Source of the DNA: DASZMJ01 sp035551935
GTDB taxonomy: Bacteria > Planctomycetota > Planctomycetia > Isosphaerales > Isosphaeraceae
Assembly: GCA_035551935.1 (NCBI GenBank)
Contig: DASZMJ010000492.1
Location: 1-12,932 of the forward strand
Reading direction: 5' to 3'
Length of the DNA stretch: 12,932 nt
Shown: positions 1 to 6,733 of the stretch, piece by piece
Numbering within the stretch: the first letter of the stretch is position 1
Layout of the letters: every line of letters begins with the position of its first letter
Program-made: the position numbers and the translations under genes
Notes under the pieces: model-generated
What the model saw: only the letters and a program-made list of their open reading frames with translations
What the model was told of the DNA's origin: nothing
Databases searched by the model: none

Positions 1-63
1 CCGACGAGGGGGGAGGGGGAAAAATGCGGATGCCTGCCTTCTTTCCCCCTCCCCCCTCGTCGG
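1..63. repeat. Perfect 22-bp inverted repeat (long hairpin element)
   Basis: Bases 1-22 and 42-63 are perfect reverse complements, separated by a 19-nt loop (23-41). The arms begin with CCGACGA and continue as purine tracts (G6-A-G5-A3) facing pyrimidine tracts. The element lies 60 bp beyond the stop codon of the minus-strand dehydrogenase gene, so it could act as its transcription terminator or mRNA-stabilising hairpin. No U-tract can be judged, because the far side lies outside the window. A dispersed REP-like intergenic element is an alternative; similar G-rich palindromes are, as far as I recall, frequent between genes in high-GC bacteria. Confidence 0.75.
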
Positions 64-82
64 GGAGGGCCGGGGTGGGGGG
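62..82 (+). other. G-quadruplex-type G-tract motif next to the hairpin
   Basis: Four guanine runs of 4, 3, 4 and 6 bases are separated by loops of 1, 2 and 1 bases (A, CC, T). This meets the usual G3+N1-7 rule for an intramolecular G-quadruplex on the plus strand. It directly abuts the right arm of the inverted repeat and may be part of the same mobile or dispersed intergenic element. Formation in the cell is inference. Confidence 0.5.
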
Positions 83-123
83 TCGCGTCTCGAAGCCGGG
101 GCCGTTGCAGCCCCCTGGATCTG

Positions 124-1248
124 TCAGTCGGCGACGTTGACGAAGACCTTCAGGGCGTCCTTGTCCTCGACGAGCAGCCGCATCATCTCGCCGTACGTGT
201 CGAGGCCGGCGACGGGGTGGGTGAGGATGCGGCCGGTGACGCCGGGGTAGGTGTGCTCGCCGAGCGAGAGGGCCTGGATGCCCAGCTCGAAGTGGCGGCG
301 GTTGCCGTTGACGCTGGCGACGAGGAGTTTATTCCCGAGGACCCATTCGAGGTTGATCCTGGCGCCGTCGACGGCCACGTCGTGCTTGCCGCCGGTGATG
401 CTCGTCCAGATCAGGGCGCCGTTGTGGGCCAGGACCTCCATCGACCGGAAGCAGACCTCGGCGTTGCCGGTCGCCTCGAAGATGAGGTCGGGCTTGCCGA
501 CGCGCCGCGCCAGGTCGGTCAGCGACTCGCGCCTCGTGCTGACATACGTCGCGCCGTACGCCTCGGCGATCTCCGCCTTGAGGTTCGGCGCCGGCCTGGT
601 CGCGATGGTGTGGACCTCGAGGCCGCGGAGCCGGAGCATCATCGTCGCCAGCAGGCCGATCTGGCCGGCGCCGAGCACGAACGCCGTCTTCGGGTCCCAG
701 ACCTGGAGCCGCTGCTGCGCCAGGAACGCCTGCTCGATCGCCTTGGCGCAGACGCTCGCCGGCTCCGAGAGGACGCCCAGGTGCTTCAGCTCCTTGGGCA
801 CCTTGACGATGAACTCGGCGTCATCAACAAACGTCTCGGTCAGGAATCCGTGGCAGAGATTGATGCCCCGCTCGTAGTACACTTCCTCGCTCGTGATGTC
901 GTTGCGGCCGATCTTGTCGAAGAGCGAGCCGCCGGGGCGTCGGACGGTGCAGGAGACGAAGTCGCCGGGCTCGACCTCCGTGACCTGGTCGCCGACCTCG
1001 ACGACCCGGCCGAAGCTCTCGTGGCCGATGACCAGGTGCTCCGAGCCCGGCGGCGCGTTGCCATAGAGGGCCTCGTTGATCTCGCGGTCGGTCGCGTCGA
1101 CGCCGACCTGGAGCACCTCGACGAGCACGCCGCGCCCCTCGGGCACGCGGCAGACGTGCGGGTGCGGCTGGTCCGTCAGCCTCGGCGCGGGGACCTCCCG
1201 CAGGTGGACGCTGTTCGGCTTGCCCGGCAGGACGGCCACGGCTTTCAT
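124..1248 (-). CDS. Glucose 1-dehydrogenase-like zinc-dependent MDR oxidoreductase
   Basis: 374-aa cytoplasmic medium-chain dehydrogenase that would oxidise glucose or a related aldose/polyol with NAD(P)+. The sequence shows an N-terminal GroES-like catalytic domain, then a Rossmann fold with VLGAGQIG (about 191-198). A GVDATDREI segment carries Asp51 where most relatives have the zinc-binding Cys; His76 and Glu77 lie in GHESFG and Glu162 in LSEPAS. An Asp ligand here is known, from memory, in haloarchaeal glucose dehydrogenases. The four-cysteine structural-zinc lobe is absent: the CTVRRPGGSLFDKIGR region has only one Cys. ATG at 1248 is chosen; a TTG two codons upstream (1254) is also possible, and no strong Shine-Dalgarno sequence decides between them. 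It lies 97 bp downstream of the MazG-like gene on the same strand. The exact sugar substrate is not certain; the glucose dehydrogenase family assignment is solid. Confidence 0.85.
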   Translation of the reverse strand: MKAVAVLPGKPNSVHLREVPAPRLTDQPHPHVCRVPEGRGVLVEVLQVGVDATDREINEALYGNAPPGSEHLVIGHESFGRVVEVGDQVTEVEPGDFVSCTVRRPGGSLFDKIGRNDITSEEVYYERGINLCHGFLTETFVDDAEFIVKVPKELKHLGVLSEPASVCAKAIEQAFLAQQRLQVWDPKTAFVLGAGQIGLLATMMLRLRGLEVHTIATRPAPNLKAEIAEAYGATYVSTRRESLTDLARRVGKPDLIFEATGNAEVCFRSMEVLAHNGALIWTSITGGKHDVAVDGARINLEWVLGNKLLVASVNGNRRHFELGIQALSLGEHTYPGVTGRILTHPVAGLDTYGEMMRLLVEDKDALKVFVNVAD

Positions 1249-1345
1249 CGGCAACGCATCTCGGCAAAAGGGGCAAGGGGGGTATCTTCTGGACCGCGCG
1301 CGACCCGACAGATTCTACCAGCCCTTCCCCCGTCGCACCACCGAG

Positions 1346-1762
1346 TCATTCCTCGCGCGGAGGAATCGGCCCCGTTGGCGTTTCGCCCGCGTCGGCCTGA
1401 TACGCCGTGTACTTGTCCGGCCGCCCGAAGGACTGCTCCACCGGGTACTTGAGCCCGGCCAGCCCCACCTTCTCCTCGAGCGCCGCCGCCAGGTCCACGC
1501 CGACGACGTCCGCCAGCCGGAGGACCAGCCAGAGGCAGTCGGCGAGCTCGTGCGCCAGCGCCCGATGCTGCGACGGGTCGGCCAACGCCGCGGCGACGCG
1601 GGCGTCGTCGCGATACCGGAAGTGCTCCAGAACCTCGCCGACCTCGCACGCCAACGCCACGCCGAGGTCCTTCGGCGAGTGGAACTTCTCCCAGTCCCGC
1701 CGCCTCGAGAAGTCGAGCACCAGCGCCTTCAACTCGGCCAGCGTCGTCTCCCGATCGGTCAT
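1346..1762 (-). CDS. MazG-like / dCTP pyrophosphatase-type nucleotide pyrophosphohydrolase
   Basis: 138-aa all-alpha NTP pyrophosphohydrolase, expected to hydrolyse a (d)NTP to the NMP plus pyrophosphate and so clean the nucleotide pool. Visible family features are RRDWEKFHSPKDL (21-33, with Trp24), the metal-binding pairs Glu40/Glu43 (CEVGEV) and Glu72/Asp75 (HELADC), and a C-terminal LKYPVEQSFGRPDKY (104-118). The E-x2-E...E-x2-D spacing matches that of the eukaryotic dCTPase DCTPP1 (RS21-C6). The Asn usually found before the KYP motif is Ala102 here. Length is normal for a single-domain member. The ATG start at 1762 is preceded by GGAAAGGGAAAC, a good purine-rich ribosome binding site. It is divergent from the small membrane protein and upstream of the dehydrogenase, so the two minus-strand genes may be co-transcribed. 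Confidence 0.88.
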   Translation of the reverse strand: MTDRETTLAELKALVLDFSRRRDWEKFHSPKDLGVALACEVGEVLEHFRYRDDARVAAALADPSQHRALAHELADCLWLVLRLADVVGVDLAAALEEKVGLAGLKYPVEQSFGRPDKYTAYQADAGETPTGPIPPREE

Positions 1763-1869
1763 CGTTTCCCTTTCCGTTCGATGCGTTTGCTCCGGGAATT
1801 CGCGTGCGAGGGCGGCCGGCGCCTGATAGAGTCGGTTTCGACATGCGTTCCCCCCCGGAGTCGAGAACC
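1763..1869. promoter_or_regulatory. Divergent intergenic region between the MazG-like gene and the small membrane protein
   Basis: 107 bp between two divergent start codons. It must hold the promoter of at least one of them. On the plus strand a TGATAGAGT (around 1824) is the nearest thing to a -10 box and GGAG at 1857-1860 is the ribosome binding site of the small gene. No confident -35 element was found, so this is a positional inference. Confidence 0.35.
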
Positions 1870-2094
1870 ATGCGCTTCATGCCCTGGCTCGTGAGCACCG
1901 GCCTGATCGTCGCGGGAGTCATCTTCGCCGCCAATGCGACCACCTTCAACGGCCTCTCCGCGTCCTATTCGACGAACTGGGGGAATATCCTGGTCGGCAC
2001 CATCTGCATCGTCCTCGGCGCCGCCTTCGCCTTCGCGATCTGGAACCGCGACACCTCCTGGGCCAAGGGCGGCCCGCGTCATCCCCTGGAATGA
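1870..2094 (+). CDS. Small two-helix membrane protein, function unknown
   Basis: 74-aa protein, not recognised. It begins MRFMPWLVSTG and holds two hydrophobic segments: about 5-23 (WLVSTGLIVAGVIFAANA) and about 40-59 (ILVGTICIVLGAAFAFAIW). A polar, Asn/Ser/Tyr-rich loop joins them and a short charged tail (NRDTSWAKGG) follows, so a hairpin inner-membrane protein is likely. ATG 1870 is preferred over in-frame upstream starts (1804, 1843) because GGAG sits 9 nt before it and the upstream extension is polar, without family character. Some planctomycete small membrane proteins look like this, but no function can be assigned. The downstream convergent gap carries no further gene. Confidence 0.65.
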   Translation: MRFMPWLVSTGLIVAGVIFAANATTFNGLSASYSTNWGNILVGTICIVLGAAFAFAIWNRDTSWAKGGPRHPLE

Positions 2095-2717
2095 AGCCGA
2101 ATCGCGCAAACCGCCGCGACCCCCGGTTTTTCCCGCCGGTTTTCGGCCGGGATTCCAACTATGGGAGTAGAGGTCGCTCGCGGGAGGGGTCCGGTGCGCG
2201 CCCCGACCGACAGCGACCTCGAATCCCCGAGCCTCGACGATGAATGCCGAACCCCGATCCCCCGAAACGAACCGACGACCGCCGATCCCCCCGCGCCGAA
2301 CGAACCCACCGCGGCGGACGACGAATCCAGGCGACCTCGGCCCCGCGCCGGCGCGAAACGAAGCGAAGACCTCGGCGCCGAACGAACCCACGGGATTCTG
2401 GGGGGTTCGGGGAGATCTTGACGACGCCGTCCCGAGCTGCCACGGCGCGAAACAAAGCCACTTCGGCATTCTCCGCGGTCGAACACGAGCCCGATCGCGG
2501 GTCGCTGCGCCAAACGAACCCAAACTTGGGAGGTTTGGGCAAGGTTTGCCGGCGATTCGCCGCGCCGAGTTGGCACCCAATGCGAATCGAACCCACTTTG
2601 AGGTCAGATCCCTCGACCGAACGAACCCACGGGGATCTGGAGAGACTGCGTGATCTTTCACGAGACCAACCCAAGGGGCCCATGGTCCCGGAGCCGGGGG
2701 CATGGTTCGAGCGCATA
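2095..2717. repeat. Convergent intergenic region with about nine degenerate GTGGGTTCGTTCGGCGC repeats
   Basis: A 623-bp gap between two convergent genes with no believable coding region. Between 2264 and 2680 it carries a repeated core, best read on the minus strand as GTGGGTTCGTTCGGCGC. On the plus strand GCGCCGAACGAACCCAC is identical at 2293-2309 and 2375-2391. CCGAACGAACCCAC recurs at 2617-2630, and a longer 24-bp version is shared by 2378-2401 and 2617-2640 with two mismatches. More diverged copies lie near 2264-2275, 2351-2364, 2445-2458, 2507-2521, 2588-2596 and 2664-2673. Spacing is irregular (about 25-75 bp). All three minus-strand frames show related peptide fragments (WVRSA, GFVRR, VGSFGA), which argues that the repeat is conserved as DNA or RNA and not as protein. 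Confidence 0.7.
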
Positions 2718-5420
2718 TCAAGGTTGGCGAGTCAATTTGGAGATACGAAAGTGATGTGGGCCAGGGAGGCGATCGAGGGGGAATTGGTAATACAGGGCGT
2801 CGCCGGATTTGGAGTCGAGGGTGAAGCCGGGCTCCTCGCGGACGAAGACGAGGGAGCGGCCATTGGGGGAGGGGGTGACGCGGTCGATGGTCCAGGCGCG
2901 GAGGGTGCCGTCACCGTGCTGGATGTGGAGGGTGCGGCCGGCGAGAGAAGAGGGGTCGGGGAGGAGGGCGGAGGTCTCGAAGGCGCCGCGGGCGGTGGCG
3001 GTGGACTGGCGGAGGACGGCGCGGATGGTCCCGGAGGCCCGGGACTGCTCGATGCGGCGGCCGGCGGACTCGGCGAAGGTGCCGCCGGCGATCAGGAGGG
3101 CCGACGGGGTCGCTCGGACGACCAAGGCGTCGGTGGTCAAGGGGCGGCCGTCGGCGAGGCGGACGGCGCGGGGGGTGCCGGGGTTGAGATTGACGACCAA
3201 GTGCTCGACCCCCTCGGCCGACTCGACCACGAGGACGACCGTCCCCGGCGACGACGCGACCCGGCCGACGTGCAACGGCAGGCCGGAGCCGACGGGCTCG
3301 AACAGGGTGACGAAGGTCGTCGAGAGGCTCGAACCGTCCTCGGAACGTCGTCTCAAAACGAGCGATGGCAAGGAGTTCTGGCCGTCCTTGGGGGCGAACC
3401 CGGTGACGGCGAGCAGGGGAGTGTCGCCGAGGAGATGGAGTCGCAACGAGGGCCCCGCCGGCCCCTCCAGCCAGGCGCGGGCGGGTCGGAGGAGTCGGGC
3501 GTGGTCGAGGTCGCGGAACTCGCCGAGGGCCTGGATCGCCCAGCGACCGTCGTCGGCGCGGGACGAGGGAACATAGCGGATCGAAGGGGGGAGCAACGTC
3601 TCGGGGCCCGGGGCGGTCTGGGTCGAGAGTCGCCAGCGACGGCCGGGTTCGCCGGGGGGGGCGAGGAAGACCTGGTCGTGCTGGAGGCCGCCGAGGACCT
3701 CGAAGACGCCGACGGCATACCGCACCTTCGCCCCGGCGACGACGGCGAGGGTCTGCCGGTAGCGGGAGGTCGACCGGGGGTAGGCGAAGGGGTCGTCGAG
3801 GGTGACGACCTGGAAATCGGGGTCGGCGGCGAAGAAGAGGAAACGGCCGCCGGGCGCGGGGGTCTGGGAGGGCCCCGGCCGCTCGCGCTGGTTGAGCCCG
3901 TCGACGACGACCGTGTTGTGGCCGGCGGTGGCCCGCTCCCAGCCGCTCGGGGACGGGGGATGGTCGTCGAGGTCGGCGAGCAAGGGCTGGCCGCCGAACG
4001 CCAGGCGGAGGGCGAGGCGGTTGGAGTGGGGCCCGGCGAGGTCGCCGAAGCCGAGCAGCTCCAGGTCGAGGGCGTCAGGCCCTCGGCCGACGCTCAGGTC
4101 GGCCAGGCCCGCGCCGCCGAGGAGGATCGGCCGGCGCGGGGGGGGTGGGGTCGCGGGCCCCGGCCAAGCGGCGGGGAGGACGTCGGGGGCGCGGGGGTCG
4201 AGCCACGACGGGCCGCCGGCCGCTCGGGCGAGGGAGAGGACCGGCAATGGGTCGGGGCCGCCTTCGTCGTCGAGGAGCCGGCCGATCCAGCCGTCGAGCA
4301 GCGAGACGACCCGGAGGTGGGCCGTCGCGTCGGGCTCGCGCCAGCGGCCGTCGTGGTAGAACCCCCAGCGCGCGAGCCTGGCCAGCCGGGCCCGGGCCTC
4401 GGCGACGAGGGTCGCGTCGCCGAGCAGGCGGCCGACCGCCAGCAGGCCGCGGTCGGCCTGGAGCGACAGCTCGCCCGGCTCGTCGGGCTGGTTGCGGACG
4501 AACTCGGCCGAGGCGCGGAACAGGTCCCGCTCGATCGTCCGCCTCGGGTCCGCGACCCCCATCGCCCGGCCCGCGTCGTCGATCGCGGGGTCGTCGCGGA
4601 CCAACGCATAGGCGATCACGAGGTTCAACGGGACGTCGAGGCAGCCGAGCCAGTCCCACTTGCCCGTCCGATAGCCGCGCCGATAGGGCGGGGGCAGGTC
4701 GGCCCGCTGGAAGACTTTCGTCTCGCCGGGCTGGTCGTAGTGGGTCGCGTAGGTGGGATAGGCCTGCGCGAACCGCAGGAGGATCACCGCCGCCAGCCTC
4801 GCCAATGCCGGGTCCTTCGCCCCCCGGGGCTGCTCCTTGTGGCGGATCGCGGCGTAGAGGGCGGCCTTGGCCAGGAACTCCCGCGCGAGGTAATCGCGCC
4901 GCGCGGCCAGGTAGTGCCGCTCCTCCGGGTACCGACGGGCGTCGGGATCGATCTCCTGATACGGATAGATATGAACGACATGGGGGAGGACTTCGACCTT
5001 CTCCTCGGGGGCGGGCTTGTCGTCCTTCTTGTCCGTGTCCTTCCCCTTTTCGTCGTCCTTCGGCTTCGTTGGCGCGGCCCCGGCGACGGGGACGGTCGCG
5101 CCGCAGCGTCGGCAGGAGAGGCGGTCGGGGTCGGCGAGGGACCCCGACAGCGGCTCGCCGGCCTCGTCGGCGCCGCAGGCTGGGCAGCGGCAGAAGCGGA
5201 GGCCGGCCTGGACCGGGACCAGGGCGGCGATGTCCTTCGCGTCGAGCTTCAGGAGCCGTTGCGAGGCGGGGTCGGCCCAGAAGCGGGCCTCCCAGGCGTC
5301 GGGCAGGTCGAACCGGGCGAACGGGTCGTCCTTCGGAGTGTCGGCCCCGGCGAGCCCGAGAGCGAGCAGGGCGATCCACGGCCCCGAGCGGCCTCCGGCG
5401 CGCATCCTCGCGATTCGCAT
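2718..5420 (-). CDS. Exported heparinase II/III-like polysaccharide lyase family protein with N-terminal zinc ribbon
   Basis: 900 aa, probably a secreted or periplasmic protein of the heparinase II/III / alginate-lyase superfamily acting on uronic-acid-containing polysaccharide; substrate unknown. In order: a signal peptide (1-26, basic start, IALLALGLAGA), a zinc ribbon (Cys79-x2-Cys82 and Cys103-x2-Cys106), a Lys/Asp-rich linker (about 119-141), a helical (alpha/alpha)-toroid-like part (about 160-385), then a beta-sandwich heparinase II/III domain with AGHNTVVVDGLNQ (His501-Asn502-Thr503) and GGLQHDQVFLAPPG (His581), both typical of the family. ATG 5420 is chosen over an in-frame start at 5576 because the signal peptide then sits at the N-terminus. 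The extra 52 residues would be Arg/Pro-rich and would fill the divergent promoter space. No close partner gene; the next gene upstream is divergent. Catalytic activity is inferred, not proven by motif. Confidence 0.75.
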   Translation of the reverse strand: MRIARMRAGGRSGPWIALLALGLAGADTPKDDPFARFDLPDAWEARFWADPASQRLLKLDAKDIAALVPVQAGLRFCRCPACGADEAGEPLSGSLADPDRLSCRRCGATVPVAGAAPTKPKDDEKGKDTDKKDDKPAPEEKVEVLPHVVHIYPYQEIDPDARRYPEERHYLAARRDYLAREFLAKAALYAAIRHKEQPRGAKDPALARLAAVILLRFAQAYPTYATHYDQPGETKVFQRADLPPPYRRGYRTGKWDWLGCLDVPLNLVIAYALVRDDPAIDDAGRAMGVADPRRTIERDLFRASAEFVRNQPDEPGELSLQADRGLLAVGRLLGDATLVAEARARLARLARWGFYHDGRWREPDATAHLRVVSLLDGWIGRLLDDEGGPDPLPVLSLARAAGGPSWLDPRAPDVLPAAWPGPATPPPPRRPILLGGAGLADLSVGRGPDALDLELLGFGDLAGPHSNRLALRLAFGGQPLLADLDDHPPSPSGWERATAGHNTVVVDGLNQRERPGPSQTPAPGGRFLFFAADPDFQVVTLDDPFAYPRSTSRYRQTLAVVAGAKVRYAVGVFEVLGGLQHDQVFLAPPGEPGRRWRLSTQTAPGPETLLPPSIRYVPSSRADDGRWAIQALGEFRDLDHARLLRPARAWLEGPAGPSLRLHLLGDTPLLAVTGFAPKDGQNSLPSLVLRRRSEDGSSLSTTFVTLFEPVGSGLPLHVGRVASSPGTVVLVVESAEGVEHLVVNLNPGTPRAVRLADGRPLTTDALVVRATPSALLIAGGTFAESAGRRIEQSRASGTIRAVLRQSTATARGAFETSALLPDPSSLAGRTLHIQHGDGTLRAWTIDRVTPSPNGRSLVFVREEPGFTLDSKSGDALYYQFPLDRLPGPHHFRISKLTRQP

Positions 5421-5597
5421 CGGTCGGGTTCCATCCCCTCGGGCCGAGCCTTCCCGGTCGTGATCCGCCGGGCTGGGCCGGAGCCTACCGCAATCGGGCC
5501 GGCGAGGCAACCGCCGCCGCGGCCGAAATCCTTCGTTCCATCGCGAGACGCGGTGAGATAAAGTGGCCGGGGACATATTGGAAAGTGAGGTGCCGCG
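5421..5597. promoter_or_regulatory. Divergent promoter region between heparinase-like and SUKH-like genes
   Basis: 177 bp between two divergent start codons. On the plus strand GAGATAAAG (around 5554-5562) and ACATATTGG (5573-5581) are the only AT-leaning -10 candidates, and AGTGAGGTG (about 5584-5592) is a good ribosome binding site for the SUKH-like gene. No operator-like palindrome was recognised. Confidence 0.35.
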
Positions 5598-6644
5598 ATG
5601 GGCTCATTCCGACCGCGACTGCTGGAGGCCACGACCGCCGGGGACCGGATGGACGCGCTCTGCGAGTTCCTCGAGTTCTGGCTCGGCCCGCGCCAGGACG
5701 ACTTCGGCGAGCCGATCGAGGAGCTCGACCGTCGCCCCCTGCCGATGCCCCTGCGGCGGCTCTACGGGTTCGCCGGCCGCTGGCCGCGGCGGGACGGCCG
5801 GACGCCCTTGGCGTTCGCCGTGCCCGTGCTGTCGCATCAGGACGACCTGCTCTTGCTCGACGAGCTGACCACGGCGGACGACGGCAAGTTGATTTTCCTG
5901 CATGAGAACCAGGGAGTCTGGAGCTGCCGGACCCTCCCCAAGGGGGACGACCCGCCGGTCTGGTGCTGCGACCACGTGGACGAGGCCGGCAAACGGTCGA
6001 CACGGGAACGGCTGGTCTGCGACTCGCTCTCCCGATTCCTCGCCACCTTCGTGCTGGAAGAACTGACCTTCGGGTCGCGGCTCTGCCTCCTCGACGACGG
6101 CCTCACCGACCGCTTCCGGTCGGAGTCGGCGGCCGCGATCCCGGTCTGGCAGGATGCCCCTTACGTGGACCGGAACGACTGGAACTTCTTCCTCTGGGGT
6201 GATGTCCTCGTCTTCGACCACGTCGTCGGGGTCTTCATGGCCGCGAACCACCCGGCCGGGATCGCGTTCCTCGAGGCCAACCAGTGGCCAATGGACCGGA
6301 TCAGGATCTTCCTGTTCTTCCGCTGGGATCTCGAGGTCGAAGCGGACGGCTCGGCGCGGCTCGTACAGCGGGACGCCGTGGCGAGGGAGCAGGCCGTGGC
6401 ACCGGCCGGGACGTTCGACTTCGCGGGGCTCCGCGAAGCCCTCGACGCCCGGGCGACTCGCGATGCGCACTTCGAGGAGGATCCCATGGTAACCTTCCAC
6501 AGGCGGGGCCAACCCGGCGGAGTCGAGGCCCGATACCTTCACGATCCGAGCTTCGTGGACGACCTGCTCCGACGGACGCTCGTAGCGGCGAGCCCGCCGA
6601 ACCCCGCGCTCCTCCGCCTTCTCACGAAGGAACGGCCCGTCTGA
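5598..6644 (+). CDS. SUKH-like (SMI1/KNR4-related) protein
   Basis: 348-aa cytoplasmic protein without signal peptide or membrane segment. The first half matches the SUKH pattern: LPMPLRRLYGFAGRW (48-62), a loop ending in DDLLLLDEL (82-90), GKLIFLHENQGVW (96-108), DDPPVWCC (117-124) and DSLSRFLATFVLEEL (142-156). The second half (about 157-348) looks like an additional domain with FFLWGDVLVFDH (197-208) and a region rich in acidic and aromatic residues. SUKH proteins are known as immunity proteins for polymorphic toxins and as general protein-interaction modules; planctomycetes carry many without toxin neighbours. No toxin gene is next to it here, so an immunity role is not supported. Start ATG 5598 has a GAGGTG ribosome binding site at the right distance. 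It precedes the GH51 gene by 89 bp on the same strand. Confidence 0.55.
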   Translation: MGSFRPRLLEATTAGDRMDALCEFLEFWLGPRQDDFGEPIEELDRRPLPMPLRRLYGFAGRWPRRDGRTPLAFAVPVLSHQDDLLLLDELTTADDGKLIFLHENQGVWSCRTLPKGDDPPVWCCDHVDEAGKRSTRERLVCDSLSRFLATFVLEELTFGSRLCLLDDGLTDRFRSESAAAIPVWQDAPYVDRNDWNFFLWGDVLVFDHVVGVFMAANHPAGIAFLEANQWPMDRIRIFLFFRWDLEVEADGSARLVQRDAVAREQAVAPAGTFDFAGLREALDARATRDAHFEEDPMVTFHRRGQPGGVEARYLHDPSFVDDLLRRTLVAASPPNPALLRLLTKERPV

Positions 6645-6733
6645 GTCGCCGCAGCCTTGCGAAGCCGCGCGGGACGCCGGATGATCGCGTTGTTCGCATT
6701 CCTGACCGTTGATCCTGCTCGGAGTTGACACCG

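Noticed and set aside
2132..2150. Hairpin CCCGCCG-GTTTT-CGGCCGG as terminator of the small membrane-protein gene
   Set aside because: The stem has only four contiguous pairs plus a mismatch, and no T-run follows on either strand.
2264..2680. Possible CRISPR array
   Set aside because: Copies are degenerate, spacing varies from about 25 to 75 bp, and no cas genes are present.
1759..2721. Minus-strand open frame of 320 codons across the convergent gap, plus two shorter ones in other frames
   Set aside because: The translation is low-complexity and shows the repeat fragments (WVRFA, GFVRR) in each of the three frames. It also covers the small membrane protein antisense, so it is better explained by DNA repeats than by a protein.
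2244..5561. Very long plus-strand open frame (1105 codons) antisense to the heparinase-like gene
   Set aside because: It is Gly/Glu/Arg-rich without domain character and mirrors the GC-biased codon pattern of the real gene on the other strand. It also runs through the intergenic repeats.
5421..5576. 52-residue N-terminal extension of the heparinase-like protein
   Set aside because: The extension is Arg/Pro-rich, would bury the signal peptide, and would occupy the divergent promoter region.
4145..5905. Plus-strand open frame of 586 codons
   Set aside because: It is Arg/Gly/Pro-rich shadow coding that crosses the divergent promoter region and the start of the SUKH-like gene in a different frame.
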